Assembly (NCBI GenBank): GCA_900470285.1
Contig: UCAG01000014.1
Location: forward strand, 124,001 to 188,000
DNA: 64,000 nucleotides
Source: Hyphomicrobiales bacterium
Lineage (GTDB): Bacteria; Pseudomonadota; Alphaproteobacteria; Rhizobiales; Rhizobiaceae
Reading direction: 5' to 3'
A program made the position numbers and the translations under genes. Position 1 is the stretch's first letter. Every line of letters begins with the position of its first letter. The notes below the pieces were generated by a model, which had not been told where the DNA came from, ran no database searches, and saw only the letters and a program-made list of their open reading frames with translations. Of this stretch, positions 33,920-41,837 are shown piece by piece.

Positions 33920-35047
33920 ATGGCGGAAAAAGCAATAAGCTGCGTGCAGAAAAACATGCGTATCGGCCGGTCTTTCAGCGGGCAGTATAAGTATATGCAA
34001 AATATTCGGGGAATTGGGTTGAAAAGCACGAAACGCAAATCGGGTAATGTTCAGGAAACACCGGAATTTATCGTCGGATCAGAGAGCGTCGCCAGCGAAA
34101 ATAAGACCAACCGGCTGCGCACCCGCGCGGCGTGGATGTATTATGTTGAGCAGATGACCCAGAACGACATTGCGGATGTGCTTGGTGTCGGTCGTGTAAC
34201 AATTGTGCGGTTGCTGGCTGAAGCCCGTGCCCGCAATGAGGTGAAAATCACGATTGAAGGCAAGCTGGCCGGTTTGACTGCTCTGGAAAGAATGCTGGAG
34301 CAGACCTTCGGGCTGGAGCGGGCAATCGTTGCGCCATTGTCAACACCGGAGACCGACCCGATTGTGCCGATTGCCGCTGCAACCGGTGCCTATCTTTCCG
34401 AGAAAGTACAGCATGGCATGCGTATTGGTGTGGGCTGGGGGCGCACATTATCCGGCACTTTGCAGCATATCGGTGCGCGCAGTCTTAATGATCTTAAAGT
34501 GATTTCGCTTCTCGGCGGAATTGCACAGCCGCGCCGGTTCAATCCGCCGGAATTTGCCTGGCAATTTGCGCAGATTTTTCAGGGCGAGGGCTATCTGATC
34601 CCCGCACCGGCACTGGTTGACAGTCAGGAAACCCGCGAGGCATTGGTTGAGCGCTGCGGTTTGAAAGACGTTTTCGAAATGGCTGATGATCTGGACATGG
34701 TTCTGCTCAGCATCGGCGGCATTGAGACGGCCAGCAGCACATCTTATCGTGTTGGTCTGATTGATGACGCGCAGAAGCGCTCTTTGATTGAGAATGGTGC
34801 AGTCGGCGATATGCTGTTCCATTTCTATGACCGCAACGGTGAGATCGTTTCCGATCCGGTGCATGAGCGCGTGATGTCGGTCAGTATGGATAAGTTGCAA
34901 AAAGCTCCGGTGCGTATCCTCACTTCCGGCGGACCGGAAAAAGTTGTGGCATTGCTCGGTGCAATGAAACTGCTGAAGCCAACGGTTTTCATCACCGATG
35001 AAATCAGTGCCGCTGAAATGCTGAAGAAATATCAGGTTGAGAGTTAA
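33920..35047 (+). CDS. SorC/DeoR-type sugar-binding transcriptional regulator
   Basis: The protein has up to 375 residues. The helix-turn-helix is at about 79-103 (YYVEQMTQNDIADVLGVGRV) and the C-terminal sugar-binding domain contains GVGWGRTLSGTLQHIGARSL, ISLLGGIAQ and a final ITDEISAAEMLKKY. SorC-type regulators sense phosphorylated sugars and control PTS and polyol operons, so this is the probable regulator of 19.9-33 kb. The start is uncertain: the first 30-50 residues are not conserved-looking, and ATGs at 33956 or 33995, or the TTG at 34020, are plausible. Confidence 0.88.
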   Translation: MAEKAISCVQKNMRIGRSFSGQYKYMQNIRGIGLKSTKRKSGNVQETPEFIVGSESVASENKTNRLRTRAAWMYYVEQMTQNDIADVLGVGRVTIVRLLAEARARNEVKITIEGKLAGLTALERMLEQTFGLERAIVAPLSTPETDPIVPIAAATGAYLSEKVQHGMRIGVGWGRTLSGTLQHIGARSLNDLKVISLLGGIAQPRRFNPPEFAWQFAQIFQGEGYLIPAPALVDSQETREALVERCGLKDVFEMADDLDMVLLSIGGIETASSTSYRVGLIDDAQKRSLIENGAVGDMLFHFYDRNGEIVSDPVHERVMSVSMDKLQKAPVRILTSGGPEKVVALLGAMKLLKPTVFITDEISAAEMLKKYQVES

Positions 35048-35056
35048 AACTCTAAC

Positions 35057-35082
35057 GTCTCCCTCCGGCTGAGGAGGGAGAC
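35057..35082. terminator. Hairpin between convergent genes
   Basis: GTCTCCCTCC and GGAGGGAGAC form a perfect 10-base-pair stem with a 6-base loop, between the SorC gene and the convergent TRAP gene. No T-run follows on either strand, so termination here is less certain than elsewhere. Confidence 0.5.
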
Positions 35083-35101
35083 TGCTTAGCCAATCTTTGG
35101 A

Positions 35102-36100
35102 TTAAAGATTCTTGATCGTATTGATGCGATCGATACCACCGACAACTGGTGCAAAATCATCCCAGACGGTCTTTGCACCGGCCTGCCACTGGTCATAATT
35201 TTCCGGTTGCAGAACCTGCGCACCATGCTCTTTGGCCGTGGTGATCGCTGCGGCTTCATCATCAACGATCAGCTGATTAAAGTAGGTGGTGGCCTCTTGG
35301 GATGCCTCCTGCAGCACCTGCTGCTGTTCGGCATTGAGACCGTTCCAGAAATTGGCAGAGAAATAGACCACGCCCGATGCCCAGATATGGCTGGTTTCCG
35401 TGACAAACGGCACAACCTCATAGAGCTTGAAACTCGCATAGGCGGATTTTGTCAGATCCATCGCATCGGCAACGCCGGTTTCCAGTGCATTATAGGTTTC
35501 GGTGATCGGAATGCCCACCGGCGTGGTGCCGAAATTGCTCCAGAGTTTTGTATGCAGCGGGCTTTGAATAACGCGGATGCGTTTGCCTTTGAGTTGTTCC
35601 GGCTTGGTCACGGCTTCTTTGGCCAGCAAATGCCGTGCGCCGTAATTGATGAAGCCGGTGGCAATAAAATTCTGAGCCTTCAGTTTTTCTTTCAGATCAT
35701 TACCGGTCTCGCCCTGCACAGTTTTCAGCACATGGTCAGCATCTTTGAACAGGAATGGCAGGTCGAGAATTTGCAGCTCCGGCACCCAGCCGGACAAAGC
35801 GGAAACTGTGGAGAGACTGCCTTGCACGGAACCAAGGCGGATACCCTCGGCCACTTCCTTCTCACCACCCAAAGCACTGTCTTTGACGATATTGAAACGG
35901 AATTGTCCCGGCAGTTTTGCTTCCACGAGATCACGGATTTTTAGCCAGATTTTGGTTTCCGGCTTATCATCGCCGAACAGTGAGGCAATCGTGATGGCAG
36001 TTTTAGCCTGCGCCGTGCGAATGAGGGCTGGCATGGCAAGAGCGGTTGCTGTGCCGAGCGAGGCGGTGCGCAGAAAATGGCGACGGTTCAGCGTAATCAT
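35102..36100 (-). CDS. TRAP transporter periplasmic binding protein, DctP-like
   Basis: From ATG 36100 the 332-residue protein begins with a twin-arginine-type signal (LNRRHFLRTASLGTATALAM, then ALIRTAQA). The DctP-family core follows (SLGGEKEVAEGIRLGSVQGS, LKGKRIRVIQSPLHTKLWSN, GIPITETYNALETGVADAMD). The Arg in KRIRVIQ is the carboxylate-binding position of the family, so a carboxylate or similar anion is the expected ligand. It is the last gene of a leftward operon with the TRAP permease and an SsuD-like monooxygenase. Confidence 0.9.
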   Translation of the reverse strand: MITLNRRHFLRTASLGTATALAMPALIRTAQAKTAITIASLFGDDKPETKIWLKIRDLVEAKLPGQFRFNIVKDSALGGEKEVAEGIRLGSVQGSLSTVSALSGWVPELQILDLPFLFKDADHVLKTVQGETGNDLKEKLKAQNFIATGFINYGARHLLAKEAVTKPEQLKGKRIRVIQSPLHTKLWSNFGTTPVGIPITETYNALETGVADAMDLTKSAYASFKLYEVVPFVTETSHIWASGVVYFSANFWNGLNAEQQQVLQEASQEATTYFNQLIVDDEAAAITTAKEHGAQVLQPENYDQWQAGAKTVWDDFAPVVGGIDRINTIKNL

Positions 36101-36126
36101 AGCGGATAATCCTTTATGCGGGCGGG

Positions 36127-37959
36127 TCAGATGAGCAAAGCCCATGCGCCGAGAATGACGAGAGAAAACAGCAGAGCGATGAAATAGGGTGTCATGGCCT
36201 TGAAAAGAGCGGTGGCGGGCAGGCGGGTAACTCCGCTGACGACAAAGACCAGCATACCGACCGGTGGTGTCAGTCCCCCAATCATCAGGTTGACCACGAG
36301 GATGACGCCGAACATGACCGGATCAATACCGGCGGCAACCGCAATCGGCAGAAAGATCGGACCGAAGAGCAGAATGGCAGCGCCGATATCCAGAACAAGA
36401 CCGACAACCAGTAGCACGAGATTGATGATGATCAGGATGACAACCGGATTGGCACCGAAACCACTGACCAGATCGGAAATCGTGCCGGAAATATCATCCA
36501 CCGCCAGCAGAAATGCGAAGGGACTGGCCGTGCCGATCAGCAGGCCGATCGCGGAAGCTTCTTTGCCGGATTGCTTGAAAATATCATAGAGCGAAGTGAT
36601 GCCGACTTTACCGATCACAGCCATGATCAGTGTGTAGATTGCGGCAATGGCGGCGGCCTCCGTAGTGGTGACAACACCCATGCGGATGCCGACCACAACG
36701 ATAATACCAAGGCCGAAAGCCGGTATGGCACCGATAGCGGCCTGTACACGCTCCCGTCCGCTGGCACGCGGCTGTGCAACCTGTTCCTTCACTGTCAGAT
36801 GAATGGCCACGGCAAGACAGACGGCCATGACAGCACCGGCAAAGAAGCCGCCGACCAGCAGAGCGCCGACGGAGAGATTGGTTGCCGCGGCGAGAATAAG
36901 AAAGGCAATCGACGGCGGGATGACATTATCCAAAACGGAAGTTGCCGCTATAATCGCACCGGCCTGTGCAGGCGGATAACCACGCTTCACCAGTTCCGGC
37001 TGAAAGGTTGCCGAACTGAACGCGGCATTGGCAACGGAAGAGCCGGAGGCCCCGGAAAACAGCACACTTGTCAGCAGCGTGGTTTGTGCCAGTCCGGCAC
37101 GGCGATGCCCAACAAGAGAAGAGGCGTAATGCACGATTTTCTGGGCAATGCCTGCGGCGGTGAGCAGGCTTCCGGCCAGCAGAAAGAACGGGATCGCCAG
37201 CAACAGGAATTTGGAAACACCGGTGACAGTGGAGGAAACCACAGCCGGTTCCGGCAAGGTACTGCCAAAGGCAATGGCAATATAGGCACCGGCGAGAAAA
37301 GCATGGGGCAGCGGTGCGGCAACCAGCAAACCGATCAGAGCGATCAGACCCAGTACAATACTCGGGCTCAAATCCGTATCAATATGGCTATGACTGACCG
37401 TGATATAGAGCGCTGTTGCTATAATACCGGCGATCAGGACGTCAGCGGTTTTATTTTCGCTGATGCGCTGTAATCCCAGCACAATCACAATGAAGAACCC
37501 GCCAAGCCCGAGAAAGCCGAACCTGATCCATTCCGGCAGGCCGAGTGTCGGAGAAATGCCGCCAAGCAAACTGGCAATACGTGCACTGCCGAAACTTAAA
37601 ATCAGCCCGCTCATCAGTGTGAAAACATCGGCAAAAACAGCCGTCACACGCTGAGCGGCAGGAGACAAACGCGAAGTCACCAGATCAAGCCGCATCGCTA
37701 ATGCCGAATTGATGGCCAGCGGTGCGCCGAAGGCAATCAGCGCAACATAAAGCCATGTCGCCAGCTCTTCAGAGCCGAGAAGACCGGTATTGAAGCCGTA
37801 GCGCAGCACAACCGTTGTCAGCACAATCAGCAGCAGTGCAGCCAGCAATGTGGCGCAGATTGCCCCCAGCATGGCCTCAATACCTGCCAGCAATGCTCTG
37901 GCAAGCGACTGAACCGGTGTGGCTGCAATTGCGGGATAGGTCTTCACTGTACTCATCAT
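36127..37959 (-). CDS. TRAP transporter fused small and large membrane subunits (DctQM)
   Basis: The 610-residue polytopic protein has an N-terminal DctQ-like part (about residues 20-180, with LGSEELATWLYVALIAFGAP). It is fused to a DctM-like large permease from about 200 (LAIPFFLLAGSLLTAAGIAQ, SGASGSSVANAAFSSATFQP, VLDNVIPPSIAFLILAAATN, GGLTPPVGMLVFVVSGV). Fusion of the two subunits is common in the family. Its ATG overlaps the stop codon of the SsuD-like gene by one base, so they are translationally coupled. Confidence 0.93.
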   Translation of the reverse strand: MMSTVKTYPAIAATPVQSLARALLAGIEAMLGAICATLLAALLLIVLTTVVLRYGFNTGLLGSEELATWLYVALIAFGAPLAINSALAMRLDLVTSRLSPAAQRVTAVFADVFTLMSGLILSFGSARIASLLGGISPTLGLPEWIRFGFLGLGGFFIVIVLGLQRISENKTADVLIAGIIATALYITVSHSHIDTDLSPSIVLGLIALIGLLVAAPLPHAFLAGAYIAIAFGSTLPEPAVVSSTVTGVSKFLLLAIPFFLLAGSLLTAAGIAQKIVHYASSLVGHRRAGLAQTTLLTSVLFSGASGSSVANAAFSSATFQPELVKRGYPPAQAGAIIAATSVLDNVIPPSIAFLILAAATNLSVGALLVGGFFAGAVMAVCLAVAIHLTVKEQVAQPRASGRERVQAAIGAIPAFGLGIIVVVGIRMGVVTTTEAAAIAAIYTLIMAVIGKVGITSLYDIFKQSGKEASAIGLLIGTASPFAFLLAVDDISGTISDLVSGFGANPVVILIIINLVLLVVGLVLDIGAAILLFGPIFLPIAVAAGIDPVMFGVILVVNLMIGGLTPPVGMLVFVVSGVTRLPATALFKAMTPYFIALLFSLVILGAWALLI

Positions 37960-39089
37960 CAGGCCGTTTTGAGCTTGGAGAGGTCGCGGTCAAACAGAGT
38001 TGACCATGTATAATGCTTTGCTTGCGTTACTTCGGTCGAAACATCAAGGCGTGGCAGCACAGTTTCTCCGAAACGGTAGGCTTCTTCCAAAAGCGGCATG
38101 CCGGAGAGGATGAAAGTTTCCACACCCGCTTCACGATAGGCTTCCAGTGTACGGATAACCGTATCCGGTGAGCCGACAATGGCTGTGCCGGGACCTGGAC
38201 GGACAAGACCAATGCCTGCCCAGAGGTTCGGCGCAATTTCCAGATCACGCAGGTTCTCAGGCTTAACGCCGCCATGTAAAGCGCTCATCCGCTGCTGGCC
38301 AACGGAATCCGTATTGGAAACGAAACGCTGATTAGCGGCAATGGATGCGGCATCCATCTGGGCATAGAGATCATTGGCAGCCTCCCATGCTTTTGCATCC
38401 GTATCGCGTACAATCACATAAAGGCGGATGCCATATTGCATGGTACGGCCGAATTGTTTGGCGCGTTCTTTAACCTTGGCGATTTTCGCACCGATCTGCT
38501 CCGGCGTTTCACCCCATGACAGGTAAGTGTCGGTATGCTTGGCGGAAACATCAAGCGCTTTATCGGAGGAGCCGCCAAACCAGAGCGGCGGCGGGGCAAT
38601 CGTCTCCCCCACCGGCAGTGCCAGTTTGGCACCTGTCGTTGAGAAATATTTGCCCTGATAATCCACGCTTTCACCGGCAAACAGCTTGTGCCAGATGGTC
38701 AGATATTCATCCGCCATGTCATAGCGTTCATCATGGGAAATGTTCATGCCATAGGCACCGAGCATTTTGGCGTCACCTGATACGACATTGACCAGCAAAC
38801 GACCGCTGGAAAATTCCTGAAAGCTCGCCGCCATTTTGGCAAGCAGGGTCGGGGCAATCAGACCCGGATGGATGGCAACGAGAAATTTCAGCCGCTCCGT
38901 ATAAGGCAGCAATGAATTGGCCAGTCCCCATACGTCATGGGCGCCGGTGGCAAAAAGTGCGCCGGTATAGCCCAGCTGATCATAGGCCATGGCAAGCTGC
39001 TTGTAATAACCGAGATCAACTTTGCGGGAACCTTCAGGCTTCCAAGGATAGGCACCGTCAGGTGCGCACATATACCAGAAAATATTCAT
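37959..39089 (-). CDS. FMNH2-dependent alkanesulfonate monooxygenase-like protein (SsuD family)
   Basis: The 376-residue protein is a bacterial luciferase-like TIM-barrel flavin monooxygenase of the SsuD group: FWYMCAPDGAYPWKPEGSRK, LKFLVAIHPGLIAPTLLAKM, LLVNVVSGDAK and PPPLWFGGSSDKALDVSAKH. Such enzymes use reduced FMN and oxygen to release sulfite from sulfonates or to cleave related C-S bonds. Reduced FMN could come from the reductase at 41268-41828 across the divergent promoter. Unlike the standard ssu operon, it is joined to a TRAP importer rather than an SsuBC ABC importer. Confidence 0.88.
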   Translation of the reverse strand: MNIFWYMCAPDGAYPWKPEGSRKVDLGYYKQLAMAYDQLGYTGALFATGAHDVWGLANSLLPYTERLKFLVAIHPGLIAPTLLAKMAASFQEFSSGRLLVNVVSGDAKMLGAYGMNISHDERYDMADEYLTIWHKLFAGESVDYQGKYFSTTGAKLALPVGETIAPPPLWFGGSSDKALDVSAKHTDTYLSWGETPEQIGAKIAKVKERAKQFGRTMQYGIRLYVIVRDTDAKAWEAANDLYAQMDAASIAANQRFVSNTDSVGQQRMSALHGGVKPENLRDLEIAPNLWAGIGLVRPGPGTAIVGSPDTVIRTLEAYREAGVETFILSGMPLLEEAYRFGETVLPRLDVSTEVTQAKHYTWSTLFDRDLSKLKTA

Positions 39090-39128
39090 ATCAGTGTCCG
39101 TATTCCTAGATTTCGGTGATGGGGGCGA

Positions 39129-39965
39129 TCAGGCAGCTTGCGGATAAATCTGCGCAAGACGGTCAAAGTGCCCGTGACGATGCAGAACCTCTGCTTCTGT
39201 CTGCTGTTCTGTGAGAATGGTGTCGTCTGCCGGAATGACGGTGAAATCGCGTGAGGCAATTACCTTTTCCCAACCTTGCAGGCTGGCTTCCGTTGCACCG
39301 CTTTCCACCAGCCTGCGAGCAGCCTGATGCGGATCCGCTGTGATTTCGTGGCCGATCCGTGCCAGTTCCTGTGCAATTGCTAAGCGGGTTTCGACATCAA
39401 GTCCGCTGTCTTCAAGCGTCCAGAACAGAGAGCGGTTGGGAATGGTTGAACCGCAACGCGAGAGCAGACGGATATCATCGCGCTCAAGGGCATTTTCCAG
39501 ACGCGGTGCCATGGCAATCCATGCATCAACACGACCGTCGAGCAGAGCTGGCAGGGCGTCATTAACTTCCGGCTCGACGCGTTCAATATCAGCGAGGTTG
39601 AGACCGGCCTCTTCAAGATTGCGTGCCAGATAATAAGTCTGGAAAGAACCGTCGACCAGCCCGATACGGCGGTGCTTCAGATCAGGAATGGATTTGATCG
39701 GGCTGTCAGCGCGTACCAGAATTGCGCCATTGGCAGGGCGCGGAGCGGAGGCGGCAATATATTGCACGTTCAACCCGTCCAGTGCGGCAGTAATCGGTGG
39801 CGTTGAGCCGGTGCCGCCAAAATCAATCTTGCCTTCCGTAATCAGGCGGCCGGTGTCGCGCCCTTCACGATAGCTGACAAACTCACCATCCAGTGTGGCA
39901 AAGGCATCAGGCCAGACTTGAGCGATACGCAGATGCAGATTGCTGGGATGAACACCGATTTTCAT
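39129..39965 (-). CDS. SsuA/NrtT-like substrate-binding protein without a signal peptide
   Basis: The 278-residue protein has the fold of aliphatic-sulfonate and nitrate/taurine binding proteins: KIGVHPSNLHLRIAQVWPD, GKIDFGGTGSTPPITAALDG, YIAASAPRPANGAILVRADS, IPDLKHRRIGLVDGSFQTYY. It begins directly with the mature-type strand (MKIGVHPSN), so no export signal is present; no upstream in-frame start supplies one. No SsuB/SsuC genes are near. It may act in the cytoplasm as a ligand chaperone or sensor, or as a relative of the substrate-desulfinating enzymes of the DszB type, which share this fold. It is the first gene of the leftward operon. Confidence 0.8.
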   Translation of the reverse strand: MKIGVHPSNLHLRIAQVWPDAFATLDGEFVSYREGRDTGRLITEGKIDFGGTGSTPPITAALDGLNVQYIAASAPRPANGAILVRADSPIKSIPDLKHRRIGLVDGSFQTYYLARNLEEAGLNLADIERVEPEVNDALPALLDGRVDAWIAMAPRLENALERDDIRLLSRCGSTIPNRSLFWTLEDSGLDVETRLAIAQELARIGHEITADPHQAARRLVESGATEASLQGWEKVIASRDFTVIPADDTILTEQQTEAEVLHRHGHFDRLAQIYPQAA

Positions 39966-40220
39966 AAACTGCCCTTTCAGATGGCAGGCAGAAACCGGAA
40001 TTCTCTGCCTGTGATGCTGAGATACAATTTACGTTTTTGTAAAATGAATGCCAAAGCGGGCTGTTCTAATTTTGCGCGGATTTGTAACGGATTATTCTAG
40101 TTTTTGACACGGGCGCAGGTCATAATTTTTAACGCTTTAATTTATAACATATTGATTAATATTGGTTATCAATATATTTTTTTATAGAATGTTTGCGCGT
40201 TGGTTATAAAGAGAGGTTTA
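39966..40220. promoter_or_regulatory. Divergent A/T-rich promoter region
   Basis: This 255-base gap between the SsuA-like and ArsR genes has no coding frame. It is A/T-rich on the right and carries the inverted repeat described at 40149-40175. A promoter for each direction is expected here, but I cannot place the start sites. Confidence 0.6.
40149..40175. promoter_or_regulatory. Inverted repeat, candidate ArsR operator
   Basis: ATATTGAT (40149-40156) and ATCAATAT (40168-40175) are perfect inverted copies, 11 bases apart, about 45 bases before the ArsR gene. Size and A/T-rich symmetry fit ArsR/SmtB-type operators. Confidence 0.55.
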
Positions 40221-40595
40221 ATGACCAAGCCGGTTGCAGCCCGTTTATGTCGTTCCGTCACCACAGCGAGTGACCTGCTTAAGTTGCTTGCTAATGCAAA
40301 CCGGCTGGCGCTGGTCTGCTATCTGATGGAGCAGGAAGCGCAGGTCGGTGAGCTGGAAGCGGAACTGCGTATTCCGCAACCAAGCCTGTCGCAACAATTG
40401 AGTATTCTGCGTGAGGCAGGTGCCATTGCTTGCAGACGCGACGGTAAGACGATGATCTATAGTGTGGCCGACCCGCGTGTTGAGCAAATTGTTCTGCGGT
40501 TGCGGGAGATTTTTGACGGGCTGGAAGATGTGACCGGACGTAATATGACAAACCGTCCATCATCCGACGCGGTGCCCGAGTTAATGTTCGACTGA
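40221..40595 (+). CDS. ArsR/SmtB-family transcriptional regulator
   Basis: The 124-residue protein, from ATG 40221 with GAGAGG upstream, has the ArsR winged-helix pattern: DLLKLLANANRLALVCYLME, GELEAELRIPQPSLSQQLSI and AIACRRDGKTMIYSVADPRV. A cysteine is present (ACRRDG) but there is no CxC metal motif, so it may sense redox or sulfur species like the BigR/SqrR branch, or another ligand. It is followed 2 bases later by a glutathione transferase and probably controls both divergent operons. Confidence 0.88.
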   Translation: MTKPVAARLCRSVTTASDLLKLLANANRLALVCYLMEQEAQVGELEAELRIPQPSLSQQLSILREAGAIACRRDGKTMIYSVADPRVEQIVLRLREIFDGLEDVTGRNMTNRPSSDAVPELMFD

Positions 40596-40596
40596 T

Positions 40597-41271
40597 ATGA
40601 TTGATCTCTACACATGGATAACGCCCAACGGGCTGAAAACCTCTATTGCACTGGAAGAGTTTGGCTTGCCCTATCAGGCGCATGCAATTGATCTGACCAA
40701 AGGCGAGCAGTTCTCGGATAGCTTTCGAAAGATCAGTGCAGGTTCTAAAATTCCGGCGATTGTCGATCATTCAAACGAGCTGACATTGCTGGAATCCGGT
40801 GCCATTCTGACCTATTTCGCGGAGAAAACCGGCAGGTTTTTGCCAGCCACAGGCGCTGAACGCTATGCGGTGATGGAGTGGGTTTTCTGGCAGGTGGGAG
40901 GCTTAGGGCCGACACTTGGCCATACGCATTATTTTCTGACCTATCATCCGGATGCGGCACCGGCAGCATCAACGCTCTTCGCACAGGAAACCAAGCGGCT
41001 TTACGAGAAGCTGGAGCTGCATCTCACCGGCAAAGACTATCTGGCAGGAGACTATTCCATTGCCGATATGTCGGTCTGGCCGTGGGTGTCACGTTTTGAA
41101 CGCCATAAAATCAATCTTAATGATTATCCTGCCGTACGGCGCTGGTATCTGAAGATTGCGCAGCGTGAAGCTGTGCAGCGCGGCTATCGCGTGCCGGTTT
41201 TTACGGGGGAGATTCCTTTGCCTCTCCCGCTGACACATGACACATCTGAAAATTCCGAGGAAAGACTATGA
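40597..41271 (+). CDS. Glutathione S-transferase family protein
   Basis: The 224-residue protein has a thioredoxin-like N-terminal domain (MIDLYTWITPNGLKTSIALE, SAGSKIPAIVDH, LLESGAILTYFAEKTG) and a helical C-terminal domain (YLAGDYSIADMSVWPWVSRF). It resembles the YfcG/YghU-like Nu-class group. It probably conjugates or reduces a sulfur or electrophilic intermediate with glutathione in the same pathway as the divergent monooxygenase. It overlaps the FMN reductase start by 4 bases. Confidence 0.9.
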   Translation: MIDLYTWITPNGLKTSIALEEFGLPYQAHAIDLTKGEQFSDSFRKISAGSKIPAIVDHSNELTLLESGAILTYFAEKTGRFLPATGAERYAVMEWVFWQVGGLGPTLGHTHYFLTYHPDAAPAASTLFAQETKRLYEKLELHLTGKDYLAGDYSIADMSVWPWVSRFERHKINLNDYPAVRRWYLKIAQREAVQRGYRVPVFTGEIPLPLPLTHDTSENSEERL

Positions 41272-41828
41272 CTGCGCTCCGCATAACCGGATTTTCCGGC
41301 AACCTCACCAGCCCGTCTAAAACCCGCGGCTTTGTTGAACATATTTCCGGACAGGCAGCTTTGTCGCTTGGCGGTGTGTCATCCGTCTATGATATTGCCG
41401 ATCTGGGGGCATCTTTTCCGGCTGCACGCTGGCCGTCACAACTCGACAAGCAGGCTTCTGATATTGTGGATGAAATCGCTGCGGCTGATCTGTTGGTTGT
41501 CGGCACACCGACCTATAAAGGCAGCTATACAGGGCTGTTCAAACATTTCTTCGATTTGCTTGATCCGAAATTACTGCGTGGTAAACCGGTTATTCTGGCT
41601 GCAACCGGCGGCGGTGACCGCCATTCACTGATCGTCGAACACCAGCTGCGCCCGCTGTTCGGTTTCTTTGAGGCTTTTGCCCTGCCGACAGCGATTTATG
41701 TTTCAGATCGTGACTTCACCGATGGCAAACTCAGTAATCCATTGATTGAGAGCCGCATTGCACAAGCGGTTTCTGAAGCTGTGCGTGTGGTTTCCGGCCA
41801 TCATTATCAACAGCAAGCTGCTGAGTGA
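41268..41828 (+). CDS. NADPH-dependent FMN reductase (SsuE/MsuE-like)
   Basis: The 186-residue flavodoxin-like protein has RITGFSGNLTSPSKTRGFVE at the start, the VVGTPTYKGSYTGLFKHFFD loop and ATGGGDRHSLIVEHQLRPLF, as in SsuE/MsuE. It makes FMNH2 for a two-component monooxygenase, most likely the SsuD-like enzyme at 37959-39089. Coupling to GST and ArsR in one small operon supports a shared organosulfur role. Confidence 0.9.
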   Translation: MTALRITGFSGNLTSPSKTRGFVEHISGQAALSLGGVSSVYDIADLGASFPAARWPSQLDKQASDIVDEIAAADLLVVGTPTYKGSYTGLFKHFFDLLDPKLLRGKPVILAATGGGDRHSLIVEHQLRPLFGFFEAFALPTAIYVSDRDFTDGKLSNPLIESRIAQAVSEAVRVVSGHHYQQQAAE

Positions 41829-41837
41829 GGGTTTCAC

